This document shows, piece after piece, positions 50,773 through 59,542 of a stretch of 64,000 nucleotides of DNA. This DNA comes from Chitiniphilus eburneus. GTDB taxonomy: Bacteria > Pseudomonadota > Gammaproteobacteria > Burkholderiales > Chitinibacteraceae. Every line of letters starts with the position of its first letter. The stretch's first letter is position 1. A model generated the notes under the pieces. That model made no database searches. It saw only the letters and a program-made list of their open reading frames with translations, and was not told the DNA's origin. A program made the position numbers and the translations under genes. The stretch covers positions 1 to 64,000 of the forward strand of contig NZ_SUMF01000006.1 of assembly GCF_005048205.1 (NCBI RefSeq), written 5' to 3'.

Positions 50773-53700
50773 GCTGCACCTCTTTCACCTGCGCGGTATC
50801 CATTGGCCAGCCGGCCTGCGTGCGTGGCTCATAAATCCGCCGATCCGCACTGATCGCGCGCCGGTGCTTGAAGGTAGCCAGTACATCAGGCTTGGGGTCG
50901 GGACAGGCGGTGACCAGTGTGATGTTGTTGCGCTTAAGGATGTTGACCAGGGTCACGGTATTCCCGGTGTCCAGCGACCCGATTTCATCCAGGGACCAAA
51001 CGATATTCACAGAGGCCGTGCCGCGGACCCGATTGATGAAGGCCATGAAGAGCAGCACCATGACGATATACGAGAGACCATTCGATGAAATGTGTTCCAG
51101 ATCCTCGGCCTTCTTGAATGGCCGGCGCTTTCCGTTCTCAATGACTTCACCCTGGATACGGACAAGACTGGATAGCTCCGCCTGAATCCCATCCCGGAGT
51201 TGCCAGTGATCCAGCAGCTCCCTTAGCGCCATGGAGAACGCCGGGGGAGGGAGTTCAGCCAGATCACCGGCCATCCATTCGAGGCGGGATTCCGCCACCT
51301 TCTCCACCGTGGCCCAGTACTCCAGCTCGCGGATTGAAGAGACGATCTCGACGGTCAGGCCGCCAATGCTTTTGAAGCCCTGATTCGCATTGATGTTGTC
51401 CTGCAGCTCACGATTGAACTGCTGAACCTTGTGATGAAACACCGTCATGCGATCACGGAAGTCCCCCACGGCATCCGCAATGGTACGGGCCTCAATAAGC
51501 AGGATGCGGCGAAAATCCTTGTGCGCCACTTGATACCAATCCTTGAAGACTGGAACCCACTCGCGCGGGGAGTCGGCACGATCCGGGCCCATCGCCTTGC
51601 GCTGGGCTTCGAAATACTGGTCAGGCGGGGATTGACGACGGTCGGTAAAGGCACGCTTCAAGGCCGTGATTTCATCACGAAGCGCAGCCTCGCATTTATC
51701 CAGGCCTCGAAGTTGGCTCATGGCCAGATCGACCAGCACGGTAAGTTTCCATGCCTCGCTATACGCCGGGAGATCGTCCATATTCGGCGGGAATGCCAGC
51801 AGGACCTGGCGCTGGCTGGTGATGTGGTGCTGCTCCTTATCAATCGCGGTAAGGTCCTGCGTCAACCGATGAAGCTGCGCCTTGTAACGCTCGGACTTGT
51901 CGAACCAGTCCTTATCCAGCCGCTCCTTGTCTGTGAGGATCGTTGATTTATTGCGCTCTGACTGCGCCAGCCGCATCTCAAGATCGCCCTTTTGCGACCA
52001 TTCTGACCCCAGCCATACCCGCCATTGGGCAACAAGGTTGCGGGAGGTCGTGATTTTGCTCAGCTTGATTCCAAGTGCGCTGATCTGTTGCTCCAACTCC
52101 GTCAGCACCGCGGTATCTACGCCACTTTCCTGCAGCTTGGCCAGGCGCTCGTTATCGATTGCGCTGCACTGGCTAGCGTAGTGCGCCTTGGCTTCATCCT
52201 CGGCGGCCTTTATAAGGGCCAGTTGTTCGTTCAGAGCACCCAGCAGCTCACGTTTCATTGCCTGGAAGCGGATCTGGATGGCCTGCAATTCGACCTTCAG
52301 CTTGCCGCGGTGTGCATTCAGCGCCAGGCGTGCTGTTTCGGCAGCCTGATTGGCATCAGTAAGCCGCGCCCTGGCGGCAGCGCCGGCGGTGTCTCGGCTT
52401 TGCTTTACATCGCGCCGGGCGCTCTGCAACACGATGTTCTCGGAATCCAACGCCTTTGCTGCCACTGAGGTCAGAGCAGACAATTCATCGCGCCGTCCCT
52501 CTGCCGCTTTGAGTTGGCGGCTGGCGGTTGCAAGCTCGCCCTCCTGCTGAACGACCCGGGCATTCAGTTCCCGCAATACGGTCTGGGCCTGATCAACGGC
52601 GGACTGGAGCGCGATTTCATCGGCGGCCAGGGGCGTACTCAAGGCCTCCAAATCGATCTGCAATCCATAGATGCTGTCATTGAGGGTGACCAGGGCCGGG
52701 GAAAGGTCTGGGCGGGCGAGCAAATCCTCGCGTATCACCTTGGCAATATCCTGCGCCCAGTCGGTGCGATTGGTGCGAAGGAAATGAAGCAGACTTCGCT
52801 CATCGGGGCAGGCCTGTTTGACCAGAGCATCAACCCGGTCGGATTCATCCGCTGCCTGCTTGCGCATCCCGGAAAGCAGCTGCTCCGCCTTATTGTATTC
52901 CTGCTTTGCTTCACCAAGCGCCTTCCTGGCCTCTTCCTCTTGCGCCTGAGCATTCAGGTGCCGGCCACGGCAGGCCTCCACTTTGTCCTCCTGAGCCTCA
53001 AGTGCAGCGACCAGGGCTGGATCTGGCTGGGGATTGTTGGCCTGCGCGCGCGCAGCACCAATGGCTTCGTTGGCTGAGGCGATATCCTGCTCAAGTGGCG
53101 CCTCGGACGCATCTGACTGTGCCCGGGCTGCAGCTTCTTCTTCATGGGTAGATTGCTGCAGATCGCTCAATCGACCCTGGTAGCCCGAGTTGGCCGTTGA
53201 GCGCTCCCGATCAAACTGATGCAACACCTCCTGGTGGGCCAGCTTCATCGTGTCGAGGATCTTCCGGTATTCGTCCTCAATATTGGACTGCTGATCCAGT
53301 AATGCACTGCGCCGGCTTGTCAGCTGCTGCTGCTCCTGCAGAAGCACGGTTTCCTGATCGAGCAACTTGGCCAGCCCGACCAGATCCTGCTTCTCGTAGT
53401 CGGCATGCTTTTGCCGCAAGGCATTGAGCTTGACCTGACAATCCCCAATCTCCCTGTCGATTTCGGCCAGTGACTCGGTAATGGCCAACTTGGCTGACTT
53501 GAAGGCGGACTCGTCTTGCTCTTTGGCGGCGGTAATATCCAGTAGCGCACCATTTTTCTCTGATTTGCGTTCATCCAAGGCAAGGCTGAATGAGACAAAC
53601 CGGCCGTGGATATTTCGGAGCTCTTGCTCAGTGCCCATTATCCCGTCATACGCATCCTGCACATTGGCCATACGGGTGGCCTCATCCATCACAGCTAGGT

Positions 53701-54448
53701 AGCTGTCACATGAATCAGGCCAGGCATCAATTTTCTTGCGCTCGGCGCCAAGCGAAATGTTGGCATTCGTATCCGTTACCGTGGAGACGATCATCCGCTG
53801 AAGATCGGTGAAATTCGATTTGCGGGCGAACATACCGAACACGATCCGCTCAATGTGGGGGAGGGGGTGTGCGCTGGGACAGAAGGCATAGTCAGCCAAA
53901 TCCCGCCTGTGCTGCTTGAGGTCGGAACCGTGCGCCCGCTTACCCTGGATAATGGCCCGGTACTGGTCCAGTGGCATTTTTCGGGTGAAGTCGAGCCCAT
54001 GCTGCTTCAGGCGCTCCGGCAGGTTATTGCTGGCAATCAGGCTGGCACTATCATCCAGAACGAACCACTCTCGCTGATAGCCCCCCCGGACGAACCGGTA
54101 TTCAACGCCCTCACCGGTAGGATCCGATGTCAGCACGGCACAGCATAAAGCCTGATCGCGCCGGTATTCGAAAATGACATAGGAAGTCGAGCGCGGAAGG
54201 TAGTACTTGGCAAAACTGCCCTGGTTACTCACCGGCTTTACGATCCGGTCTGGACGTTCCCCGAAGAATGCCGGTATCAGCTGCAGCAGCGAGGTCTTAC
54301 CCCGGCCGTTACCACTGACCAGTGCGGTGCCGCCTTCGATAGGCAGCTCAGTAATTCTGCCCTCGGTGTAGGAGTCAACCAGAATGAGGCGGATCAACGC
54401 ATAGCGTGCAAGGCCGTCATTCGAGTCATGATTGCTCGACTGTTCCAT
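50765..54448 (-). CDS. jetC: Wadjet JetC-like SMC/MukB-type ATPase
   Basis: This 1,227-residue ATPase is the motor of an SMC complex that extrudes DNA loops and detects small circular DNA. Walker A is GNGRGKTS (residues 46-53). Two long coiled-coil arms rich in Glu, Gln, Lys and Ala run from about 290 to 1,000, with a hinge between them. The C-terminal head has the signature-like SSNGLSYIVMVLLFMAF and Walker B VNIVWSLDEIGSLD near residue 1,145. It resembles the MukB/MksB-like DUF3584-type proteins. It is first gene of the operon, behind a regulated divergent promoter. GGGGG lies upstream of ATG 54448; a TTG at 54460 is the alternative. Confidence 0.85.
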   Translation of the reverse strand: MEQSSNHDSNDGLARYALIRLILVDSYTEGRITELPIEGGTALVSGNGRGKTSLLQLIPAFFGERPDRIVKPVSNQGSFAKYYLPRSTSYVIFEYRRDQALCCAVLTSDPTGEGVEYRFVRGGYQREWFVLDDSASLIASNNLPERLKQHGLDFTRKMPLDQYRAIIQGKRAHGSDLKQHRRDLADYAFCPSAHPLPHIERIVFGMFARKSNFTDLQRMIVSTVTDTNANISLGAERKKIDAWPDSCDSYLAVMDEATRMANVQDAYDGIMGTEQELRNIHGRFVSFSLALDERKSEKNGALLDITAAKEQDESAFKSAKLAITESLAEIDREIGDCQVKLNALRQKHADYEKQDLVGLAKLLDQETVLLQEQQQLTSRRSALLDQQSNIEDEYRKILDTMKLAHQEVLHQFDRERSTANSGYQGRLSDLQQSTHEEEAAARAQSDASEAPLEQDIASANEAIGAARAQANNPQPDPALVAALEAQEDKVEACRGRHLNAQAQEEEARKALGEAKQEYNKAEQLLSGMRKQAADESDRVDALVKQACPDERSLLHFLRTNRTDWAQDIAKVIREDLLARPDLSPALVTLNDSIYGLQIDLEALSTPLAADEIALQSAVDQAQTVLRELNARVVQQEGELATASRQLKAAEGRRDELSALTSVAAKALDSENIVLQSARRDVKQSRDTAGAAARARLTDANQAAETARLALNAHRGKLKVELQAIQIRFQAMKRELLGALNEQLALIKAAEDEAKAHYASQCSAIDNERLAKLQESGVDTAVLTELEQQISALGIKLSKITTSRNLVAQWRVWLGSEWSQKGDLEMRLAQSERNKSTILTDKERLDKDWFDKSERYKAQLHRLTQDLTAIDKEQHHITSQRQVLLAFPPNMDDLPAYSEAWKLTVLVDLAMSQLRGLDKCEAALRDEITALKRAFTDRRQSPPDQYFEAQRKAMGPDRADSPREWVPVFKDWYQVAHKDFRRILLIEARTIADAVGDFRDRMTVFHHKVQQFNRELQDNINANQGFKSIGGLTVEIVSSIRELEYWATVEKVAESRLEWMAGDLAELPPPAFSMALRELLDHWQLRDGIQAELSSLVRIQGEVIENGKRRPFKKAEDLEHISSNGLSYIVMVLLFMAFINRVRGTASVNIVWSLDEIGSLDTGNTVTLVNILKRNNITLVTACPDPKPDVLATFKHRRAISADRRIYEPRTQAGWPMDTAQVKEVQHV

Positions 54449-54477
54449 TCCTACCCCCAAGATCGTTTATGTTGATT

Positions 54478-54540
54478 TTGACAATATATAGCAATAAGCT
54501 ACCTGTAGCTAAAAGTAACGTTTACTCCTACACTTGTCAA
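54478..54540. promoter_or_regulatory. divergent promoter and operators of Wadjet operon and WYL regulator
   Basis: Leftward, TTGACA (complement of 54535-54540) and TACTTT (complement of 54512-54517) are 17 bases apart, a good sigma-70 promoter for the SMC gene. Two inverted repeats overlie it: AGCTAC-CT-GTAGCT (54497-54510) and AGTAA-CGT-TTACT (54514-54526), the latter across the -10. Rightward, TTGACA lies at 54478-54483. The palindromes are plausible binding sites of the adjacent WYL protein. Confidence 0.65.
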
Positions 54541-54588
54541 CGCGACAAGCACACCGCGCCTCGGGGATCAGGGGCAGGACCCCCGTCA

Positions 54589-55407
54589 GTGACTATCAAG
54601 AAAACGCCGAAGGCCATCCCGGACGACAAGGAATGGTCGACCACTGTATTGAAGAGAATGCAGCACATTGAGCGCTGCCTTTTCTGGCGTGGTGAGCTCA
54701 AGCGCGCAGATCTGATCGAAGAGTTCGGGATCAACCCGATTCAGGCTGCCAAGGATTTCAAAGCCTATATGGAGCGCTTTCCTAACGCGATGGAGTACCG
54801 GAAGTCCCTCAAACGGTACGTACCGCTCCCCCATTTCAAGCCGTCATTGATCTCACCAACTTCCATCGATGACTTCAGTCATATGGCGTCGAAATCCGTG
54901 CCATTGGCGACCTGGCCATTGCCGGCAAGGGTGGCAGCACCATCGGTGCTCCAGGTGATGGTCTCAGCCACCAGGGAGCGCCAGGATGTAGAAGTGAGGT
55001 ACCAATCCATGACCGGCGAGCAGTCAAAATGGCGCTGGTTGGCACCCCACGCTTTTGCCTCCGATGACGAACGCTGGCATGTGAGGGCTTATTGCCATAT
55101 CCGCAATGATTTTCGAGATTTTGTGTTGGGCCGAATTATCGAGACCCGTGGTACGAGGGATTCAAAAGTCAGCAGTAGCGCGGATCATGACTGGAATACC
55201 ATGGTCGACGTGTTGATCATGCCCAATCCAAGTCTTGAGCCTGGTCAGCGCCAGGCAATTGCGGCGGAGTATCGGATGCCTCCAGATCGCATGGAGCTTA
55301 TCCTGAAAGTACGGAAATCCATGGTGTTCTATCTGAAGGCTAAATTTGATGGGGAGCCAACCGGGAATCCGGCCGCTCAGCAACTGTTTGTGACCGTTCT
55401 AGGCTAA
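54589..55407 (+). CDS. WYL-domain transcriptional regulator (BrxR/CapW-like)
   Basis: This roughly 272-residue regulator has an N-terminal winged helix (MQHIERCLFWRGELKRADLIEEFGINPIQAAKDFKAYMERFP), a WYL domain (DVEVRYQSMTGEQSKWRWLAPHAFASDDERWHVRAYCHIRNDFRDFVLGRI, shown in outline) and a C-terminal WCX-type region. BrxR and CapW proteins of this build repress BREX and CBASS defence operons. It is divergent from the Wadjet-like operon with palindromes in between, so it probably represses it. GTG 54589 is chosen because it follows the operators; ATG 54469 in frame would put the operators inside the coding region. Confidence 0.87.
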   Translation: MTIKKTPKAIPDDKEWSTTVLKRMQHIERCLFWRGELKRADLIEEFGINPIQAAKDFKAYMERFPNAMEYRKSLKRYVPLPHFKPSLISPTSIDDFSHMASKSVPLATWPLPARVAAPSVLQVMVSATRERQDVEVRYQSMTGEQSKWRWLAPHAFASDDERWHVRAYCHIRNDFRDFVLGRIIETRGTRDSKVSSSADHDWNTMVDVLIMPNPSLEPGQRQAIAAEYRMPPDRMELILKVRKSMVFYLKAKFDGEPTGNPAAQQLFVTVLG

Positions 55408-55530
55408 AAGTCAGCTATCGTAACCGGCGTGGTTCTGACAATGCCGGCTTTTCCCGCGCTGGCACCAAGCACAAACCGGCCCCAGCAACTTCTACGCTAC
55501 AAACTTGCAGGCTTTCCCATATTATTTGGA
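55408..55530. other. short intergenic region
   Basis: It lies between the convergent WYL and HAD genes and is AT-richer at its right end. No terminator hairpin was recognised. Confidence 0.4.
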
Positions 55531-56145
55531 TTAACCCGTGAGTCCCTCGGTCATCACTTGAAGCGCCTGCGGCTTCCCGCGTTCAATTAGCCGGGCTTGC
55601 ATACCTATCCGCGTAGGCCCGGCAAAATCTGCCTCGACTGAATCCCCCACAAAAAGCGCCTCTTCAGCTGCACAGCCCAGCTGCTGCACCACATAGGCAT
55701 AGATTCTTGGATCAGGCTTGATCGCCCCTACATTAAAGCTCCATGCGTAGCAGTCGAGAGGTCGGTCAAGCTGAGCCACGATTGGCGCAGCGTAAGGCTC
55801 TGCGAGGTTTGAGCACAGCGCAAGCTTGAGTCCACGGTCACGCAGCGTCGCCAAGGTGCCGTTGACGTCATCGAACAATCGAATGCTCGATAGCTCAGCC
55901 TGCAGGTCAGCTTCCAACAGCTGATACAACGCTTCCGGCAGGGAAACGCCGAGTCGGGCCGCCACCTCTGGGAGACCGCCACGCTGTGCCATGACCAGCG
56001 CGGCATCATCAGCCTGCGGCTTCCGTCCCTGTTCCTCGGCATAGCGTAGCAGCCGCTTGAATGGAGCACGGCGATCCCGAATTTCCGCCAGGGTGCCATA
56101 GACATCGAACACTACCGCCCGAATGGGCTTCAGTACGGTCGCCAT
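55531..56145 (-). CDS. HAD-superfamily hydrolase
   Basis: This 204-residue phosphatase-like protein has the four HAD motifs: AVVFDVYGTLAE (nucleophile Asp), LALCSNLAEPY (motif II), Lys in GAIKPDPRIYAYV (motif III), and LFVGDSVEADFAGPTRIGM (motif IV). A helical cap lies after motif I. The substrate is unknown. It overlaps the preceding exonuclease gene by 16 bases, so the two are coupled. It is cargo of the island; whether it takes part in defence or nucleotide clean-up is not known. Confidence 0.9.
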   Translation of the reverse strand: MATVLKPIRAVVFDVYGTLAEIRDRRAPFKRLLRYAEEQGRKPQADDAALVMAQRGGLPEVAARLGVSLPEALYQLLEADLQAELSSIRLFDDVNGTLATLRDRGLKLALCSNLAEPYAAPIVAQLDRPLDCYAWSFNVGAIKPDPRIYAYVVQQLGCAAEEALFVGDSVEADFAGPTRIGMQARLIERGKPQALQVMTEGLTG

Positions 56146-56708
56146 ACTGGCTTTCTCTCATCGCTGAGTAATCGGTCGCCGGTGATCCACGGCAGCATTC
56201 GGGCGATGTTGAGTGCATCGTCCAAGGCGCGATGATGCGCGCCTTCTAACTCCAGCCCGCAGATCGTCAGCGCGCGCGACATGCCGACTTCCTTGCCCAC
56301 GCGCTGAAGCTTGGTGAACTGCTTTTTGGCATTAATGTGCGGCAAGGCAATTGGGTTGGGGATGCCATGACGGGCGATCTCAAGATCGATCTGCTTGCGA
56401 TCATAGGCTCCCCAGCTCATCCACACCGATTCGGCTTGGGCGTGTCGCAAAACAAATGCCTGCAACGTCTCGCTGATCTCGGCAAAGGTCGGCGCGGCAT
56501 CGATGTCCTGCTGCCGGATACCGGTCAGATGAGTGCAGAACTCCGTGAGCACCGGGCGTTCTATGGGGCGCACGAAGGACTGGAACTGGTCAATGACGCG
56601 GCCATTCGCGTCGGCGCAGCACGCACCGATCTCGATGATCTCCATCGCATGCGGCGGTATCGCCCCATCGTTACTGCATGTTGCTTCCAGGTCGATCACC
56701 AAGATCAC
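56130..56708 (-). CDS. DEDDh-type 3'-5' exonuclease
   Basis: This 192-residue exonuclease resembles KapD/ERI1-like and epsilon-like enzymes. Catalytic acids are visible: VIDLEATCSNDG (Asp and Glu of motif I), SWGAYDRKQIDLE (motif II) and HHRALDDALNIARML (His and Asp of motif III). The substrate may be short RNA or DNA. Its start is GTG, preceded by GAGGGGG. The gene overlaps the HAD gene and reads with it away from the small membrane protein gene. Confidence 0.9.
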   Translation of the reverse strand: MILVIDLEATCSNDGAIPPHAMEIIEIGACCADANGRVIDQFQSFVRPIERPVLTEFCTHLTGIRQQDIDAAPTFAEISETLQAFVLRHAQAESVWMSWGAYDRKQIDLEIARHGIPNPIALPHINAKKQFTKLQRVGKEVGMSRALTICGLELEGAHHRALDDALNIARMLPWITGDRLLSDERKPVWRPY

Positions 56709-56739
56709 ATTCAGCCCCCTCTTCTTCTGGCGATTGCAT

Positions 56740-57057
56740 TTATGCGCTCAGCCATTGCCAGACGATTGCGCCCATCAAAAAGAAAATCCCCACCACCACT
56801 AGCAGGGCCACCAAAGCCACGATCAACTTGCGGAAGGTGTAGCCGAGGCAGAACAGAATCAGCCCGGACAGCAGATAAATCACCTTGGCTGTTGTGGTGT
56901 GCACCATGAAGTACGCCATCGGGCTGAGCCAGCCATGTAGGAAATAGATGCCGATTGCCGTCACCACGGCCGGCACCAGGATGTTCATGGTGGATTCGTT
57001 ATGCGCGCGCAGCTCCTCGTCGGAGTAAACCGAATCGCCGATGCGATGGAAAGCCAT
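56740..57057 (-). CDS. small three-helix membrane protein
   Basis: This 105-residue protein has an N-terminal hydrophilic segment (DSVYSDEELRAHNEST) and about three hydrophobic helices (ILVPAVVTAIGIYFLHGWL, VIYLLSGLILFCLGYTF, LIVALVALLVVVGIFFLMGAIVW). AGGAGG lies before ATG 57057. No family is recognised. It is about 30 bases upstream of the exonuclease gene on the same strand and is likely co-transcribed with it. Confidence 0.75.
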   Translation of the reverse strand: MAFHRIGDSVYSDEELRAHNESTMNILVPAVVTAIGIYFLHGWLSPMAYFMVHTTTAKVIYLLSGLILFCLGYTFRKLIVALVALLVVVGIFFLMGAIVWQWLSA

Positions 57058-57085
57058 ACCTCATCCTCCTGGGGTCAAATCGTCC

Positions 57086-57108
57086 AAATATCCTATTTTG
57101 GGATATTT
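57086..57108. promoter_or_regulatory. operator-like palindrome before XRE gene
   Basis: The perfect arms AAATATCC (57086-57093) and GGATATTT (57101-57108) flank a seven-base spacer in the 75-base gap between the divergent membrane-protein and XRE genes. It fits an XRE-type operator and would let the XRE protein control both directions. Confidence 0.65.
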
Positions 57109-57132
57109 TAGACTGAATGATCCCATGCGTGG

Positions 57133-57372
57133 ATGAAGTCCATCCACGATCCGCGCTACCGGCAGTTTATCGAGCAGCTTATTGCGCTGCGGGAGTCGCG
57201 CGGCACGACCCAGACCCAGCTTGCCGATCTGCTCGACAAGCCGCAGTCCTATGTCGCCAAGGTGGAAAACCTCGACCGCCGTCTGGACGTGGTTGAGCTG
57301 GCTGACTGGTTGCATGCGCTGAATACACCGCCGCATCAGTTCATGACCCAGCTGGCTTGGTGGCAGGTCTAG
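57133..57372 (+). CDS. XRE-family DNA-binding protein
   Basis: This 79-residue protein is a single Cro/CI-type helix-turn-helix: IEQLIALRESRGTTQTQLADLLDKPQSYVAKVENLDRRLDVVELADWL. It probably represses the exonuclease operon, its own gene, or both through the palindrome before it. Its 3' end overlaps the end of tniQ on the other strand by 32 bases, so their messages are complementary there. No toxin partner is apparent. Confidence 0.88.
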   Translation: MKSIHDPRYRQFIEQLIALRESRGTTQTQLADLLDKPQSYVAKVENLDRRLDVVELADWLHALNTPPHQFMTQLAWWQV

Positions 57373-59542
57373 CTTCAGCAGCTTGCACTGCGGGCTCGAC
57401 TTCCTCCCAGCCCTCCAGCTTTCCCTCCCAGAATGACTCCCACGTCAAACGCGGTGGTCCGCCGTTTACAGCGTCCTCATCGGGTAATGGCAGCCAGTCG
57501 TGCCGGTTTTTCGGGAGCGGCGTAGGTTTTTCCGGAGAGGATTTCTCTGCCCGGCCATCAGGAGCCGCTCGCTCTTGCCGCACCAGCTCGCGTACCGCGT
57601 CACGCTCATAGAGACGTAACTGCCTGTTCTTACCGAACCGCAGTGGTTGCACCAGCCCCTGCTTCTCCAGGTTGAGCATGTGCGTGCGGTGCATGCCCAG
57701 CATCCGTCCAGCTTCTGTCGCCGTGAAATACCGCCCGCGCAGCTGCCTCACCGTCTCGACATCGTCGCGGGTCACGAAACGCCAAATGCCCAGATCGATC
57801 ACCTTGATGATGCCGGTGATGACCCAGTTCGACCGGAACCGCGGCACACCCACGCCGAGGAGCTCGGCTGCGGCATCGATAGACAGCAGATCATCACGCT
57901 GCAGGGTCCGCGCGAGCTTCCAGTAGGAATCCCGCTCGACACGGGCTGGACGATGGATCTTCGCCGTCCGCTTTAACACCCCGCGTCGCAGCAGTACCGC
58001 GACCTGTTGGATACTGATCCCTAGCAGCTCCGCGACCTCTGCCGTCGCGATCCCGTCGGATTGGGCTTTGCACTGATGGTCTGCTTTACGCTTGCGGCCG
58101 GTACGGGTGGGGTATTGCGTAATGGCCTGCAGCATCTCCGCGTTTACGCCAGCCACATCGGCTCGCTTGAACAGCGAAGTGAGCACCCGATCAATGCCGG
58201 GGCCAGCGATGGCTTTGATACCCAGGCTTTTAAGTTTCTCCGCGAGATTGGTGGCATTGACACCCCACTCCCGCGCCAAGGTGCCGACCAACGCAAACTG
58301 CTGCTCGAAGGTACTGGTCTCATCGAGTGAGACCATCATCTTGCGGCAGCGGTTAACGGTGCGATTCCGGCCAGGGAGCCATTTCGCCGCAATCAGTGAG
58401 CGGATCACCTCCGGGTGCACCTGCCAGCGCGATCCCAGCATGGTCACATCAAGCCAGCCGTCGTCGGCAACGGGCTCGCTTTGATCGCTTCGAACATCCG
58501 GCTGAACATCGGATACGCGTTGGCGATCCAAATAGGCCTCGATCTGGCCGAGCGGAATTTTGGGTTGTCGCCCACCTGCAGCCGGCCAGGGCAGCGCGCC
58601 AGTTCGGATCAGGGTCGCCAGTTCCGCCGTTGAGACGCGCAGCACGGCGCACACTTCCCGCTTGGTCAGCGCCCCTGTGACAGATCGACCGGGGGTGTGT
58701 TGCCATTCCGCGCCCGACACCCTATCCAATACCTGCTCTGCCCACTCGGCGATGGCCGGATCCGCCGTCAAAAAAGGCAGCATCCGGATGCGAGGATGCG
58801 TTGTCTTGTCTTGGGCTAATTGATCCGCAAGCTGGTCAACGACGGTAGGACTGTCGCTGAACCAGGCGACCGCCATCACAAGCTGGTCAAATGCCACTTG
58901 CGGTGCGTCGCCCCGGCCGTCGAACTGGCGCAACGCTTCCCAGAAACTCAGCACACTGGCGACCGCAGCAGCGTTGTTCTGTTCAAACAGCGATTCCAGG
59001 GCAAACAAGGGGAATGGCTTGATCCGAGCGGCCTTCATCGTGGTCAGCGATGCTTGGCAGTGATTGCAGCGTCGCAAGCAGCCACGGCCGGGACTCAAGC
59101 CTTTGCCGCAAGCCATACACCGGTCCAACAGCAGGCAACGGTGAGCAATGCAGCCGGCGAAGGGCAAGATGGACCATTGCCGCCGCCAATACGGCGATTC
59201 ACCCAAGCACAGCGGGCAGAATCGGGTGCCGTCGAGCACGAACAGCGAATCCGTGACGGGTAGCGACCTGAACAGTCTTGGGCTACGCGAGGTAGGCCCG
59301 GCGCGCAGCCAAGCCAAATCAGCTGCCTGCTCGCCAAGCCCAAGGGCCTGCACTAACTGGCGATACCGTTTGGGATCAGCCCAGTGTGCGATCAACGCCT
59401 CCTCGCCGGAGACAGTGCAGATTTGCGAGAGCAACTGATAGACCGAAGCATGGCCGTTGGCCTCAGCGGCACGGATCAGCAGGCTGGCCGGCGACTCGTC
59501 TTCGTAGGGAAGCGGTCGAACCGGGATGGGGTGAATTTTCAT
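57341..59542 (-). CDS. tniQ: TniQ/TnsD-like transposition target selector with several winged-helix domains
   Basis: This 733-residue protein chooses insertion sites for a Tn7-like transposon. The N-terminal TniQ domain (PVRPLPYEDESPASLLIRAAEANGH) is followed by zinc-binding cysteines (FCPLC, CIAHRCLLLDRCMACG, CLRRCNHCQ, about residues 108-165). The C-terminal half holds about five excisionase-like winged helices, roughly at residues 290-340, 360-415, 498-545, 550-600 and 603-655; for example TATEAGRMLGMHRTHMLNLEKQGLVQP. Several tandem DNA-readers suggest a specific, long attachment site. The start overlaps the tnsC stop (ATGA). Confidence 0.88.
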   Translation of the reverse strand: MKIHPIPVRPLPYEDESPASLLIRAAEANGHASVYQLLSQICTVSGEEALIAHWADPKRYRQLVQALGLGEQAADLAWLRAGPTSRSPRLFRSLPVTDSLFVLDGTRFCPLCLGESPYWRRQWSILPFAGCIAHRCLLLDRCMACGKGLSPGRGCLRRCNHCQASLTTMKAARIKPFPLFALESLFEQNNAAAVASVLSFWEALRQFDGRGDAPQVAFDQLVMAVAWFSDSPTVVDQLADQLAQDKTTHPRIRMLPFLTADPAIAEWAEQVLDRVSGAEWQHTPGRSVTGALTKREVCAVLRVSTAELATLIRTGALPWPAAGGRQPKIPLGQIEAYLDRQRVSDVQPDVRSDQSEPVADDGWLDVTMLGSRWQVHPEVIRSLIAAKWLPGRNRTVNRCRKMMVSLDETSTFEQQFALVGTLAREWGVNATNLAEKLKSLGIKAIAGPGIDRVLTSLFKRADVAGVNAEMLQAITQYPTRTGRKRKADHQCKAQSDGIATAEVAELLGISIQQVAVLLRRGVLKRTAKIHRPARVERDSYWKLARTLQRDDLLSIDAAAELLGVGVPRFRSNWVITGIIKVIDLGIWRFVTRDDVETVRQLRGRYFTATEAGRMLGMHRTHMLNLEKQGLVQPLRFGKNRQLRLYERDAVRELVRQERAAPDGRAEKSSPEKPTPLPKNRHDWLPLPDEDAVNGGPPRLTWESFWEGKLEGWEEVEPAVQAAEARPATKPAGS

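Noticed and set aside
57133-57372. XRE gene as antitoxin of a toxin-antitoxin pair
   Set aside because: No small toxin-like gene lies in the same direction next to it; the divergent membrane protein does not look like a known toxin.
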